This document shows positions 25,216 to 35,117 of a DNA stretch of 64,000 nt, piece after piece. The stretch comes from CAVSJA01 sp963728145. GTDB taxonomy: Bacteria > Bacteroidota > Bacteroidia > Chitinophagales > Chitinophagaceae. The first letter of the stretch is position 1; each line of letters begins with the position of its first letter. The notes beneath the pieces are model-generated. The model saw only the letters and a list, made by a program, of their open reading frames with translations. It ran no database searches and had not been told where the DNA came from. The position numbers and the translations under genes are program-made. Where the stretch lies: contig CAVSJA010000002.1 of assembly GCA_963728145.1 (NCBI GenBank), forward strand, positions 372,001 through 436,000, given 5' to 3'.

Positions 25216-27999
25216 TTAAAAACTCACACCCAATCTTACAAACGCCCTCAAGCCATTTCCACCCATTTGCACAGCGTCCCATGGTCCTCCGGTTTCATTA
25301 TTGAAAGCCCAACCCCTGGCTGCTGGATTAATGCCAAGATCTGGATGAACATTCAATAAATTGTCGACTCCCCAATACAGGCTCACTTTTGGAGTGAATC
25401 GATATGCCATATAAAGGTCAGTTACCAGTTTGGCACCGTAGTCATAACGATCTGGCACAAGTGTAACTTGTGTTGTGTCATCATCAGGCACCATTGGATT
25501 GATTCCTAATCCATCTTCACCGTAACCCAACAAAGTTAAACTTCCGAAATATGTGAGGCGGGTCCCAAAGGTCCAGCTCTTCCACGCGTATTCAAGATTC
25601 AATGCCACTTTGGATTCGGGCGCTGATGCAAGAATAAAGAATTGTTCGCGGTCACTGAGGAAGGTTTTGCGATGGTCTTCTGTATCATTGAGCTTATCAG
25701 GTACATTGATTTGATCAATATCCATCTTTTGGAAATTTGCCGCTAGCAATCCTCTGAACGAACCTGTACCCAGCGGCTTGTTATATTCCAATACAATATC
25801 AATTCCTTTATTCGTTGTATTAACTGCATTCGCGAAAAATTGAGCCAGCGCTACATCAAGATTCTCCATTGCATCAATTAAATCGGGATCAAGGGATGGG
25901 TCATCAACACTGAATTGACCACTTAATACAACGCGGTCCTTGACCTGCACCCAATATCCATCAATGGTGATATTAAATGCCCGTGAAGGCTGCCAGGTAA
26001 ATCCAAGACTTGCATTCACTGATTTTTCCTGTTTTAAGGCGGGAATGCCTGCAGCAACTGTGATTGGACTATAATTCGGAGCAATCTTTACTTCCTGAAT
26101 ATTTCCTCCTTGTACTGTTGTGAATGTCGAGCTGAAATTGATTTGTTGCAATGATGGTGCACGGAAGCCGGTGCTGACCGAGCCCCTGATATTAAAATTG
26201 TCTGCAGCCTTTAACCGTGTAGCAAGTTTATAATTATGTGTAAAACCAAAATCGCTATAGTTTTCAACCCTGATTGCACCGCCGATGAGAAAACGCTGAG
26301 TGATGTCTAACTCTGCATCGATATATGCTCCAATAACCGAGCGGGTTGTATTCACTTCATCTCCAGGTTGATAACCGGGAAATCCCTGTGATCCGGTTGC
26401 CTTTTCACCTGTTGGATCATAGTTCATATAAGAAGCTTCTTCACCTGCAAAAAGTCTGTAACGCTCAACGCGGCCTTCCGCACCCAATGCAAGGTTGAAC
26501 CCTTCACCAATTCCATCAATTTCCTTACTGAAGTTTACATTGAGTGAATTTTGAAGGAAATTAAATCCCCCATCATCAAAATGCGTTTGATTGGCTCCAA
26601 GGGATGCATTGAATGTTTTGTCGCCATAAAAATGAAAATTATTTGATCCGATAGTGTTCGCAATATCCCAATTCCATCGGCTACGGGTTCTTCCTTTGAA
26701 GCCAGCAGAAAGGTTGGCATCTGTAATGATCGTTTGGATATGTGGATTGAAATAATCTTCTCCATCTCCGGTTTGCAAAATAATTCCCGGTACCGGGATC
26801 ATATCGCCATTCATATCTGTAGGAAAGCGGTCAGGTCTTGCCGACCAGTTTCTCGTGAATGCGTATGCATCAGACTTCTTGTAATTATAACCGGCGTTAA
26901 AGTAAAAACTTGTCTTCCCATCCTTTAATGGAATCTCGGAATTGACAAATCCCCCGATATTGAACAATGAACCATCTCCATGTGCACGACGGTAAATATT
27001 CGTATACATGAAATCTTCGCTCAATGCATTTGTATCCAGCGCCTGGCGGTATGTTTTTTCCTGGTTAATGAATCCAAGAGTGAAGTTCATGAATCCACCA
27101 CTCTTCCCGATCGGTACACCATAGTTGCCGTTAAAGGTGAATGCATTTCCATCCACCTTATTTTCGTGTACATATTGCTGGTAGCCTTCTTTTGATTTGG
27201 GATTGTATTTGGAATCATAGTACGCGGCATAGCCAAGATTCCCGGTGAATTGATTCACGCTTTTCTTCAGGATAATATTGATCACACCCGCGATCGCATC
27301 CGAACCATACTGCGCTGAAGCGCCATCGCGAAGGATCTCAACACGGTCAATTGCACCAATAGGAATTGCGCTGAGATCAGTTCCGGAGTTTCCTCTTCCC
27401 CTGGTACCAAATACTGCAACAAACGCTGTTTGATGCCGACGCTTTCCATTGATCAGTACCAATGTTTGATCAGGACCTAATCCTCGCAATGTTGCCAGGT
27501 CAATATGATCGGCTCCATCGCTGCCGGTTTGCTTGTTATAGTTGAAAGAAGGAGCGGTATAGTTGAGTATTGATGTAAGATCCATTCTTGCAGTAGGCAA
27601 TGCGATTTGCGGCACATTGACAACATCAACAGGTACGGGTGTCTCTGTTTTAACCCTGCCCGGTCGGCGTGTACCAATGAACACTACCTGATTCAATTCT
27701 GAAGCGGATTCTTCCAAAGTCACATCGATATGTGTTCTGCCATCCATGTGAAAACTTGCGGGTTTATAACCAATCACGCTGAACTCCAACTCTGCTTGCG
27801 TGGTCGCTTGAAGGGTAAAGACCCCATTGTTATCCGTGGTGGTACCCGTAGTCGAGTTTTTTACACGAACCGAAACACCGAGAATGGGCTTACCTGTTTT
27901 GGAATCCGTGACCTTACCGGTAATGGTTTGTGTTTGCGAGAATAATAACTGTGTACTACAAACGAAAATAGTGAGGAGCAGAAGTTTCAGGATTTGCAT
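25216..27999 (-). CDS. TonB-dependent outer-membrane receptor
   Basis: 927 residues. Signal peptide about 1-21 (MQILKLLLLTIFVCSTQLLF). A carboxypeptidase-like regulatory domain at about 23-105 (ITGKVTDSKTGKPILGVSV) is the Bacteroidota extension. The plug domain at about 125-250 holds LRGLGPDQTLVLINGKRRH and GAIDRVEILRDGASAQYGSDAIAGVIN split between sites. The C-terminal barrel ends in LRAFVRLGVSF with the terminal Phe. No susD follows, so it is more likely for iron complexes, vitamins or peptides than for a starch-utilisation-type locus. The substrate is not readable. Intact over 2.8 kb. Confidence 0.95.
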   Translation of the reverse strand: MQILKLLLLTIFVCSTQLLFSQTQTITGKVTDSKTGKPILGVSVRVKNSTTGTTTDNNGVFTLQATTQAELEFSVIGYKPASFHMDGRTHIDVTLEESASELNQVVFIGTRRPGRVKTETPVPVDVVNVPQIALPTARMDLTSILNYTAPSFNYNKQTGSDGADHIDLATLRGLGPDQTLVLINGKRRHQTAFVAVFGTRGRGNSGTDLSAIPIGAIDRVEILRDGASAQYGSDAIAGVINIILKKSVNQFTGNLGYAAYYDSKYNPKSKEGYQQYVHENKVDGNAFTFNGNYGVPIGKSGGFMNFTLGFINQEKTYRQALDTNALSEDFMYTNIYRRAHGDGSLFNIGGFVNSEIPLKDGKTSFYFNAGYNYKKSDAYAFTRNWSARPDRFPTDMNGDMIPVPGIILQTGDGEDYFNPHIQTIITDANLSAGFKGRTRSRWNWDIANTIGSNNFHFYGDKTFNASLGANQTHFDDGGFNFLQNSLNVNFSKEIDGIGEGFNLALGAEGRVERYRLFAGEEASYMNYDPTGEKATGSQGFPGYQPGDEVNTTRSVIGAYIDAELDITQRFLIGGAIRVENYSDFGFTHNYKLATRLKAADNFNIRGSVSTGFRAPSLQQINFSSTFTTVQGGNIQEVKIAPNYSPITVAAGIPALKQEKSVNASLGFTWQPSRAFNITIDGYWVQVKDRVVLSGQFSVDDPSLDPDLIDAMENLDVALAQFFANAVNTTNKGIDIVLEYNKPLGTGSFRGLLAANFQKMDIDQINVPDKLNDTEDHRKTFLSDREQFFILASAPESKVALNLEYAWKSWTFGTRLTYFGSLTLLGYGEDGLGINPMVPDDDTTQVTLVPDRYDYGAKLVTDLYMAYRFTPKVSLYWGVDNLLNVHPDLGINPAARGWAFNNETGGPWDAVQMGGNGLRAFVRLGVSF

Positions 28000-28067
28000 A
28001 ACGGCATTTTTAGGATTGGTAATGTGTTAGTGAATACAATTTACGAAATGCGTTGGGATTAGTCCGA

Positions 28068-28087
28068 AGTCGGGAGTCGGGAGTATA
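28068..28087. repeat. Short 7-bp GGGAGTC array
   Basis: About two and a half units of GTCGGGA upstream of the FtsX-type permease. The reverse-complement array lies on the other side of that gene at 30855. Confidence 0.65.
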
Positions 28088-28261
28088 TAACAACCTTGCA
28101 ATAATCATTAATCAATAATTGTGGCACGTAAGGAATTTTCTAATTCGAAATGATGTAATTATTATTGACTATTAATTGTAAATTCCAGCCAGGAAAAGCA
28201 GCTGAGAGCGAAATGAAATTAGCTGACAGCTGATCAATAGCCATTAGACAAAACAACTTCT

Positions 28262-30753
28262 ATGTTTAAAAATTATCTTAAGACCGCTGTTCGCAATTTA
28301 TGGAAGCATAAGATTTTTTCTTTCATCAACATTACCGGTTTAACGATTGGCTTAAGCAGTTTTATACTGATTGCATTGTTCATTTTTGATGAACTTACTT
28401 ATGACGGCATTCATCAAAATGCTGATAACATTTACCGTGTTGTTGAAAGTAAAACATCCGCGGAAGGTAAAACCACAAAGCGATCCGGCACAGGCTTCCT
28501 GGTTTCCGAAAGAGCAAAGACCGGCTTTCCTGAAATAAAGGACGTAGCGCGGATTTCGCATTTTTGGCGTCCCGACATTAGAACAAGTGATAATAGGGAA
28601 AATATTTTCCATGAAGATTTTATAGCCGCCAATCCCGGCTTCCTGACCGTCTTCAGTTTCCCATTGCTGTATGGCGACCGGAACAGTGCACTATCAGAAC
28701 CCAAATCAGTTATCCTTACCGAAGAAACAGCAAAGAAGTTTTTTTCTGGTGGATCCGCAGGACCCGGTGGGGATGCTGCGCATGGTATAGCAGATGTAGT
28801 CGGAAAGTTGTTATTTTTCGACGATGATTCTGTTCCCTATAAAGTAACCGGTGTTTTAAAAAACTTTCCTGTTAATTCAAGTTTTTCATATAATCTCCTG
28901 GTATCAGAATCTACTATTGTCGGTAACCCCGAAGCAAGAAAGCATTTTGGCAGTGATTGGACGTCCGGCGCTTTTTCAACTTATTTTTTGCTTAACGATA
29001 ATGCAGACATTCCTGCTTTAAATACCAAATTGGATAACCTTATCGCTGCCAACCATAACGCCGAAGCAGGTGTTAAAAGCCAGGTTCAATTGCAGGCATT
29101 GAAGGCTGTTCATTTTTATTCGAACGATATTGAAGGAAATTCCGGCAAAAGAGGAAATATTTCTTACATCTATGTTTTTCTTATCGTTGCCTGCTTTATA
29201 ATTTTTATTGCATGCATCAATTACATGAACCTTTCTACTGCGCGGTTTACAAACAGGGGAAAGGAAATTGCCGTACGCAAAGTCTCAGGCGCATCAAGAA
29301 CAACACTCGTAAAACAATTTCTTACAGAAGTATTGCTGGTAACCATTCTTTCCGTTTTTCTTTCGCTTTTGCTTGTAAATATTTTATTACCTGCTTTTAA
29401 TTCATTTACAGAAAAAGACCTCACCCTCAACCTGAATACCGATTACCGGATATGGACAGGTATATTTTTGATGATAGCAATTGTTACTTTATTAGCGGGC
29501 CTTTATCCTGCCTTATTTCAATCGGGTCTTAATCCCTTATCGTTGTTAAAAAGCAAAATTCAATTGGGCCGGGGTAATATTTCATTACGGCGCTCACTGG
29601 TTGTTTTCCAGTTTATGATTTCAATCGTTTTGATTGCAGCCACCATTATTATTTACCAGCAAATGCAGTACGTAAATAAAAAAGACATGGGATTTGATAA
29701 GGAAAAAATGGTGGTGATTGATGTCAACAGCGGCTATGTACGCCGTAGTGCTGCAGCTGTAAAAGATGAATTTTCAAAGATTGCACAGGTTAAATCGGTT
29801 TCCCACACGTATGCAGTTCCGGGCGCGTGGAAAGCTATGCCTGTTGTAAAAGTGAATACAGACAACAGTAATCCCACAAGCGGGAGCGACATGTATTATT
29901 TTGGCGTGGATGGTCGATTTCTTTCAACGTATAATATCAAATTGTTAAAAGGCAGGAACTTTTTTCATCAGGCAATGCAGATTCTTCCACGCGTGCTTAT
30001 TAATGAAACGGCTGCAAAAGAACTTGGCATAACGGAGGCCTTGGGTCAGCCGATAACAATTTTATCTGCAACCTTTGGCGGTGATAGTCGTTCTGCGGTT
30101 GAAAAACCTTTTACCGTAACGATTGCCGGCATAGTGAAAGATTTCAATTTTCAATCGTTACACGAGCCAATTGCTCCTATGGTGATCGGATTTGAAAAAA
30201 CCCTTGGGATGAGTTTTGGTTATTTTACCGTAAAATTTACGGGCGGCGATATCGATGCCACACTAAAGAAAATGAATGCAATTCTGCACGGTATAGACCA
30301 GGAACAATTTTTCGAATATCATTTTCTTGATAAACAATGGGACTTGCTTTATCGTGAAGATAAAATAAGGCAAACCATTTTTCTTATTGTCGCGCTGCTC
30401 GCCATTTTCATAGCGGCTTTAGGATTGTTAGGACTTACTATTTATGCGGCGGAACAACGTGTAAAAGAAATCGGGGTACGCAAGGTATTGGGTGCAAGTG
30501 TTAGTGGTATCGTGCTCATGCTTTCAAAAGATTTTTTAAAGCTGGTGCTTAATCGCAGCCGTAATTGCGATTCCGGTTGCATGGTTTTTTATGAATAAAT
30601 GGCTCGAAGATTTTGCTTACAGGATAAACATCAACTGGTGGGTTTTTGCTTTGTCTGCCTTGGCGGCAATCATCAATTGCTATGGCAACAATCTGTTTAC
30701 AGGTAGTAAAAGCAGCTATTGCAAATCCTGTTAAGAGTTTGAGAACGGAATAA
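28262..30753 (+). CDS. FtsX/MacB-type ABC transporter permease, two frameshifts near the 3' end
   Basis: About 830 residues when joined. Start MFKNYLKTAVRNLWKHKIFSF is typical of Bacteroidota MacB-like permeases. TM1 at about 20-42, a large periplasmic MacB_PCD region at about 45-285, then FtsX domain 1 from about 290 (FIACINYMNLSTARFTNRGKEIAVRK), a second soluble region, and FtsX domain 2 from about 700 with AEQRVKEIGVRKVLGAS. As read it stops at 30598. One inserted A near 30551 and a further break near 30676 restore VIAIPVAWFFMNKWLEDFAY and the family-typical end AAIANPVKSLRTE at 30753. It lacks its own ATPase nearby. Likely exports or senses at the envelope. Confidence 0.88.
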
Positions 30754-30854
30754 TTTTCTGAAAGATTAAGTTTTGACCTCTATGGCTTATTGCATCAGGG
30801 AGTATCTATTGTATATTAATTTATTTCGCTTGAATATGGACATTGCCAACTTCT

Positions 30855-30902
30855 GACTCCGACTCCCGACTCCCGACTCCTGACTCCTGACTCCCGACTC
30901 TA
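30855..30902. repeat. 7-bp GACTCCC tandem array
   Basis: Seven units in register (GACTCCC/GACTCCT), the reverse complement of the units at 28068, between the convergent permease and metallophosphoesterase genes. Confidence 0.8.
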
Positions 30903-30907
30903 TTCGG

Positions 30908-32014
30908 CTACAATTGATCAAATATGTAAGTTAACTGACTTTGCTCAAGCACCTTCCTCACCGGCATCTGTTCTTCTTCTTCCCATTTGATGAGACGAAT
31001 TGAATCAGCTTCGATTTCTATTCCAGTAATATCTCCATCGACAAAACAACAACAACCGGTGTTGAAATAACTCGGTTTTACCATAGTCTTTGTTAATTTC
31101 TTTCCCGCATACTCTTTTTTTCTCTTGATCAATTCCGCTTCAACCGTTGTAACTCTGGACTCGTCAGCAGCTTCTTTCAGTTTTTCCAACAATTTTGTTA
31201 GTCGATCTACATGATCCATTGATGCGAAAACAGGCTTATGTGTATGGCCGGAGATGAAAACAAGATTCTTTTCAACCAGGCTCCATTCGTACATGATGAT
31301 ATTGTGCTTGTCCACCAGTTCGAAAGAATTCGCGATAGTATTGATGCTCACATTCAAAAATCGTTGAATAGGTGTCCAGATATTTGAAACGACCCACAGG
31401 CTGAATGCATTTCCATCACTTCTTTTATCTCCCTGGTGTCCATGTGTTAAAAAAATTGAATAGGCTTTACCGTTATGATCAGTAGTTAAGATTAATCCCT
31501 CATGCACTTTCAATTTCTCTCCAAAGATGGGCTTCAGGTATTGATTGCTGTTTAATTCGAATTTCCAGGCGAGGTCATGATTGCCGAAAACACGATAAAA
31601 GCGACCAACGCTGTTGAATTTTGCTTCCAGGGAAAGTGATTCCTGGTTTTTCGCGATCACTTCGTCTGCCGTATTCTCCCATAATTCTTCTGAGTCGCCA
31701 AGGCTAATCAGCGTGTATCCTTCTTCGTAATAATAATTGAGAGCCGCGAGATAATTATTTTGACAGAGGCGGAAATCGTCTGCAAAGTCGCCGGCTCCTT
31801 TATGTTGATCGGAAAAAATAATGTATTTGTCTTTTAACAAATCAAAAGGAATTGAAATGCCTGGCGATATGCCCAGACCTGTTTTTTTTTCTATAATGCT
31901 TTTATACAGACGCGATAGAGATGAAAAAACATCTTTCTTATGCGGTGAGGAAGAAACCTTGTTAGCCAGCCAGGTGACGGGCTTCTTAAAAAGCCATTGG
32001 AAAAAGCGACGCAT
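30908..32014 (-). CDS. Metallophosphoesterase family protein
   Basis: 368 residues. All calcineurin-like motifs are present: IIFSDQHKG near residue 70 (D, H), SLGDSEELWE near 103, FGNHDLAWK near 148 (GNHD), FLTHGHQGD near 194 and FISGHTHKPV near 255. The length and the Cys-Cys-Cys run in YFNTGCCCFVDG near 320 fit a cytosolic phosphoesterase clade found in Bacteroidota. The substrate could be a nucleotide, lipid or protein phosphate; nothing nearby decides it. Confidence 0.88.
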   Translation of the reverse strand: MRRFFQWLFKKPVTWLANKVSSSPHKKDVFSSLSRLYKSIIEKKTGLGISPGISIPFDLLKDKYIIFSDQHKGAGDFADDFRLCQNNYLAALNYYYEEGYTLISLGDSEELWENTADEVIAKNQESLSLEAKFNSVGRFYRVFGNHDLAWKFELNSNQYLKPIFGEKLKVHEGLILTTDHNGKAYSIFLTHGHQGDKRSDGNAFSLWVVSNIWTPIQRFLNVSINTIANSFELVDKHNIIMYEWSLVEKNLVFISGHTHKPVFASMDHVDRLTKLLEKLKEAADESRVTTVEAELIKRKKEYAGKKLTKTMVKPSYFNTGCCCFVDGDITGIEIEADSIRLIKWEEEEQMPVRKVLEQSQLTYIFDQL

Positions 32015-32186
32015 AACTGTTTTGGATGTTCGTTCAGAGTGTAGTAACTTTTGTCTCTGTTTTATACGAGTAATATGTTATTGCTGTTTTCCGGTACGGC
32101 TAAAGATCAAATGTAAAGATTTTCAAAGGGAATTCGGCTAATCGTGCGGACGCGATTTTCAAAAATGAAATTCAAGTTTTTTCGCT

Positions 32187-32732
32187 ATGAAACCAGACAG
32201 TACTCCTGCAGATTCGTTAAAGAAACGATTTTTTATTTTTCTCCTTCTTACTATCGTTGCTTATGTGCTCATGCGTTTAATAACGAATAATCTCTCGTCG
32301 AATACTATCATTGAATTTGAAATGGCAAAAACCACGGGAAACGCTGAATTGATGATGAGTGGATGGGGTCCCGAAGGAACATCCCGCTTTTTAAAAGGAA
32401 TCTACACCGACTTCCTCTTTATTATCGGTTATACCGGATTATTGTTCTATGGTTGCCGTTACCTTGGATATTTTTCCGGACACTATATTTTCCGCAAAGC
32501 AGGCCGTTTGTTTTCATTTCTCGCAATCATTGCCGGAGTTTGTGATCTGCTCGAAAATTTTGGAATGTTGTTTACTATTAAACAGCGCGCCATTCCCTGG
32601 GTAGTTGAATTTACCTATGATATGGCGAGGGTCAAATTCTCCCTGCTGATCATCATGGTATTTTTTATAATCATTTGCTTGCTTTTTCGTGCCATTGATC
32701 GGTTGGCACAGGATAGGAAGCCTATTTTTTAG
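32187..32732 (+). CDS. Four-helix integral membrane protein, unknown
   Basis: 181 residues with four hydrophobic segments (about 16-32, 72-92, 102-122, 148-170). Features: SNTIIEFEMAKTTGNAELMM after the first helix and GVCDLLENFGMLFTI at the third. I recall this layout from Bacteroidota hypothetical proteins but no function. The stop codon at 32730-32732 runs directly into a 9-bp tandem array. Confidence 0.75.
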   Translation: MKPDSTPADSLKKRFFIFLLLTIVAYVLMRLITNNLSSNTIIEFEMAKTTGNAELMMSGWGPEGTSRFLKGIYTDFLFIIGYTGLLFYGCRYLGYFSGHYIFRKAGRLFSFLAIIAGVCDLLENFGMLFTIKQRAIPWVVEFTYDMARVKFSLLIIMVFFIIICLLFRAIDRLAQDRKPIF

Positions 32733-32875
32733 GTTGATAGGGTTGACAAGGTTGACAAGGTTGACAGGGTTGACAGGGTTGACAGGGTTGACAGGGTTGA
32801 CAGGGTTGACAGGGTTGACAGGGTTGACAGGGTTGACAGGGTTGACAGGGTTGACAGGGTTGACAGGGTTGACAA
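32732..32875. repeat. 9-bp GGTTGACAG minisatellite, 16 units
   Basis: Sixteen head-to-tail units with no slips: GGTTGATAG first, two GGTTGACAA, then mostly GGTTGACAG, ending in GGTTGACAA. The near identity of units implies recent expansion or constant homogenisation. A reverse-complement array stands at 33431-33493, with the four-helix-bundle gene between. Confidence 0.97.
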
Positions 32876-33015
32876 AGTTTATGGAAGAAGGTAAGATTTA
32901 ATGGGGTTATAGCAATAGTGAAAAGACGAAATTTTGTGGTGTTTTTCTCTTGCAATTGTGGTGAAAACAGCTTTGTTGCTAAGGTTGTTGGATTGAAATT
33001 GCACCAAAAGAAGTG

Positions 33016-33399
33016 ATGGAGGAAGGTTACAAAAGTTTTGAGGAACTAGTCGTATGGAAAAGAGCCAGGGAATTAAAAAATGAAATCTTTGAATTAGTCA
33101 AGACATTTCCAAAAGAAGAAAAATTCCGTCTGATCGATCAGCTGATCCGGAGTTCCAGATCTGTTAATGCACAAATTAGCGAGGGTCATGGAAGAAGGAC
33201 GTTTCCGGAACGGTTGAACTTTTGCATTCAGGAGCGAGGCTCATTGAGTGAAACATTGAATCACTTAATCGACGCGAGTGATTGTAAATACATATCTGCA
33301 GAACAGCTTTTGTATTATCGAAAGAAACTGGCGAGAGTTGAAGCTCCTCTCAACGGTTACATTAAATGGTTAGAATCTAAAATTCAAGGTAAGAAATAG
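33016..33399 (+). CDS. Four-helix-bundle protein (23S rRNA intervening-sequence / Avd-like family)
   Basis: 127 residues from ATG at 33016 (a GTG precedes it directly). Family signature: YKSFEELVVWKRARELKNEI at the start, then FPKEEKFRLIDQLIRSSRSV near 33, NAQISEGHGRR near 56 and LNFCIQERGSLSETLNHL near 70. The family includes intervening-sequence proteins carried inside 23S rRNA genes and the Avd accessory protein of diversity-generating retroelements; many members stand alone. Here there is no rRNA, reverse transcriptase or template repeat nearby. It is flanked by opposed GGTTGACAR arrays, which may make gene and arrays one unit. Confidence 0.88.
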   Translation: MEEGYKSFEELVVWKRARELKNEIFELVKTFPKEEKFRLIDQLIRSSRSVNAQISEGHGRRTFPERLNFCIQERGSLSETLNHLIDASDCKYISAEQLLYYRKKLARVEAPLNGYIKWLESKIQGKK

Positions 33400-33430
33400 A
33401 CCCTCCTCTCTACAACGCCTTTGCCTACGA

Positions 33431-33493
33431 GTCAACCCTGTCAACCCTGTCATCCCTGTCAACCCTGTCAACCTTGTCAACCTTGTCAACCTG
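33431..33493. repeat. 9-bp array, reverse complement of the 32732 array, 7 units
   Basis: Seven units of GTCAACCCT/GTCAACCTT with one GTCATCCCT, in perfect 9-base register. With 32732-32875 it makes an inverted pair around 555 bases. It ends 8 bases before the stop of the convergent NagX-like gene. Confidence 0.95.
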
Positions 33494-33501
33494 GGTCCCA
33501 A

Positions 33502-34671
33502 CTACACCTTCACATACAAACGCCTCCGATCCATCCACCATGCGATCAGCCACATGAACGCAATGAAACAAATTGCATAGAGCAGGGATCCGATCTTTAA
33601 GTTGAAAGAAGTCTTACAAAAATGATTATAGAACCAGGGCAGGGCACTCGTATATACTTTCTTTCCTTCAGGTGTTACATGATCAACCCATCTCAATAAT
33701 GCAAGTACTCTCGGCAGAAAACCGCTCAATACAAAAATGAAGAGCGGATTCTTTCCGAATACATCGAAGAATTTGCTCCACCAACCTTTCAATTCCTTAA
33801 ACTCCAGCAAATAAATAAATACGCTCAAGACCATTATGGCCAGTCCGGTTGTGTAAAGAACATAGGAACTGGTCCATATCTTTTTATTGATCGGGAAGGA
33901 GAGGTCCCAGATAAATCCGGTAAAGACAAGAATACAACCCGCTACCAGCAGGTTGGACAGCATTTCGAATGATTTACCCTTTTGCAGAATATAGTTCCCC
34001 ACCATATAGCCGAATATTACCTGGACAATTGCGGGTATCGTACTCATGATCCCTTCAGGATCGAAGGGAACGCCTTCGCCTTTGTACATATGGGGAATTC
34101 CAAGAATGGCCTTATCAACCTGGTTCCCGAAATAGCCTTCCAGGCTATAAGGGTCGCCGGGCTTTCCAAGGAATAAACAAAGAGCCCAATAGGCGACTAA
34201 GAGGATGAAGGAGAGGATGAATGCACCCTTAAGTTTCAGGAAATAAATGATGAGGGAAGCAAACAAATAAGCCAGCGCAATTCTTTGAAGCACACCGAGT
34301 ATTCGGATACCTGATTCAGGATTTTCGGGGTCTACCCAGTGACGAAAAACCAGTTCGCCATCGCTCCACCTGACAAAAGGCGACCAATTCAGGAAGATTC
34401 CAATACCAAAGATTATCAAACTGCGTTTAATAACTTTCCTTAAAAAAATCCCCGTACCCGCATTTTCCATCTTCGGCATCACAAAAGCCATGGCGTTTCC
34501 AACGGCAAATAGAAAAAATGGGAACACCAGGTCTGTAGGAGTAGCTCCATGCCATTTGGCATGTTCCAGGGGGGAAAAAATATGATTCCAGGTGCCGGGA
34601 TTGTTCACGAGTATCATCAGTGCGACAGTAGCTCCGCGGAATACATCGAGGGAATAATAGCGGCTGTTCAT
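33502..34671 (-). CDS. NagX/DUF5009-type membrane acyltransferase (HGSNAT-like)
   Basis: 389 residues, about ten membrane segments. Start RYYSLDVFRGATVALMILVNNPGTW is the hallmark of this group, followed by HAKWHGATPTDLVFPFFLFAVGNAMAF split over residues 38-66 and GVLQRIALAYLFASL near 125. Related to human heparan-alpha-glucosaminide N-acetyltransferase and bacterial NagX near N-acetylglucosamine catabolism genes. It probably acetylates an amino sugar across the membrane; the substrate is inferred. Immediately precedes, in opposite orientation, the exopolysaccharide locus. Confidence 0.88.
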   Translation of the reverse strand: MNSRYYSLDVFRGATVALMILVNNPGTWNHIFSPLEHAKWHGATPTDLVFPFFLFAVGNAMAFVMPKMENAGTGIFLRKVIKRSLIIFGIGIFLNWSPFVRWSDGELVFRHWVDPENPESGIRILGVLQRIALAYLFASLIIYFLKLKGAFILSFILLVAYWALCLFLGKPGDPYSLEGYFGNQVDKAILGIPHMYKGEGVPFDPEGIMSTIPAIVQVIFGYMVGNYILQKGKSFEMLSNLLVAGCILVFTGFIWDLSFPINKKIWTSSYVLYTTGLAIMVLSVFIYLLEFKELKGWWSKFFDVFGKNPLFIFVLSGFLPRVLALLRWVDHVTPEGKKVYTSALPWFYNHFCKTSFNLKIGSLLYAICFIAFMWLIAWWMDRRRLYVKV

Positions 34672-34785
34672 ATCAGGTTCAGGAGATTTGGAGTTGGTGA
34701 AGATAGGTACGAATGATAAATGTGACCGGACGAAATCTACAAATAATTGGTTTTCTAATTTTTAGGAATTAAAATACCGCAAATC

Positions 34786-34820
34786 TTTGGATGGTTCAGA
34801 TAAAAAATCCCATATATTTG
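34786..34820 (+). promoter_or_regulatory. Bacteroidota-type promoter of the exopolysaccharide locus
   Basis: TTTG at 34786-34789 and TATATTTG at 34813-34820 (matching TAnnTTTG), 23 bases apart. A start near 34826 would give a leader of about 290 bases before the UpxY-like gene. The rest of the 446-base gap 34672-35117 holds the hairpin at 34978 and a small TGGC-GAA-GCCA hairpin at 35086-35096; no gene seen. Confidence 0.5.
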
Positions 34821-34977
34821 CAAGCAACAGAAAAAATTCAGATCCATACATTAGAAGCAAGCTGTATTTGAAGTAAAACTTGAGGGCTCTGATATGTCTT
34901 CTTTTGTTGAAACCAAGCGAGTGTTCCTGTGAAAAATTACTGTGGCAGAAACTGTTTTAAAAATAATATTGGTGGAA

Positions 34978-35040
34978 GGGTATAAGGAGTACTTCATTCA
35001 TTGAATACTCACTTGTACCCTTTTCTATTTTATAGATTTT
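34978..35040 (+). terminator. Hairpin with T-rich tail in the leader of the exopolysaccharide locus
   Basis: GGGTATAAGGAGTA (34978-34991) pairs with TACTCACTTGTACCC (35006-35020) over about 14 bp with one bulge, followed by TTTTCTATTTTA. It lies between the proposed promoter and the antiterminator gene, so it would stop transcription before the locus unless read through. A candidate regulatory attenuator. Confidence 0.6.
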
Positions 35041-35117
35041 CTCTTTTGTCAATCAGTTAGTTACAAATTCAAAATGTGACTGAGGTGGCGAAGCCATGCC
35101 CCAACATATAATAACCT

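Noticed and set aside
28122..28136. Second sigma-54-like site upstream of the FtsX permease
   Set aside because: TGGCACG is present but the -12 position reads AT where GC is needed.
32722..32955. Reverse-strand reading frame of Pro-Cys-Gln repeats
   Set aside because: It is the 9-bp minisatellite read as protein; nine is a multiple of three so every frame stays open.
32732..33493. Diversity-generating retroelement with Avd
   Set aside because: No reverse transcriptase, template repeat or variable repeat is visible; the four-helix protein alone is not enough.
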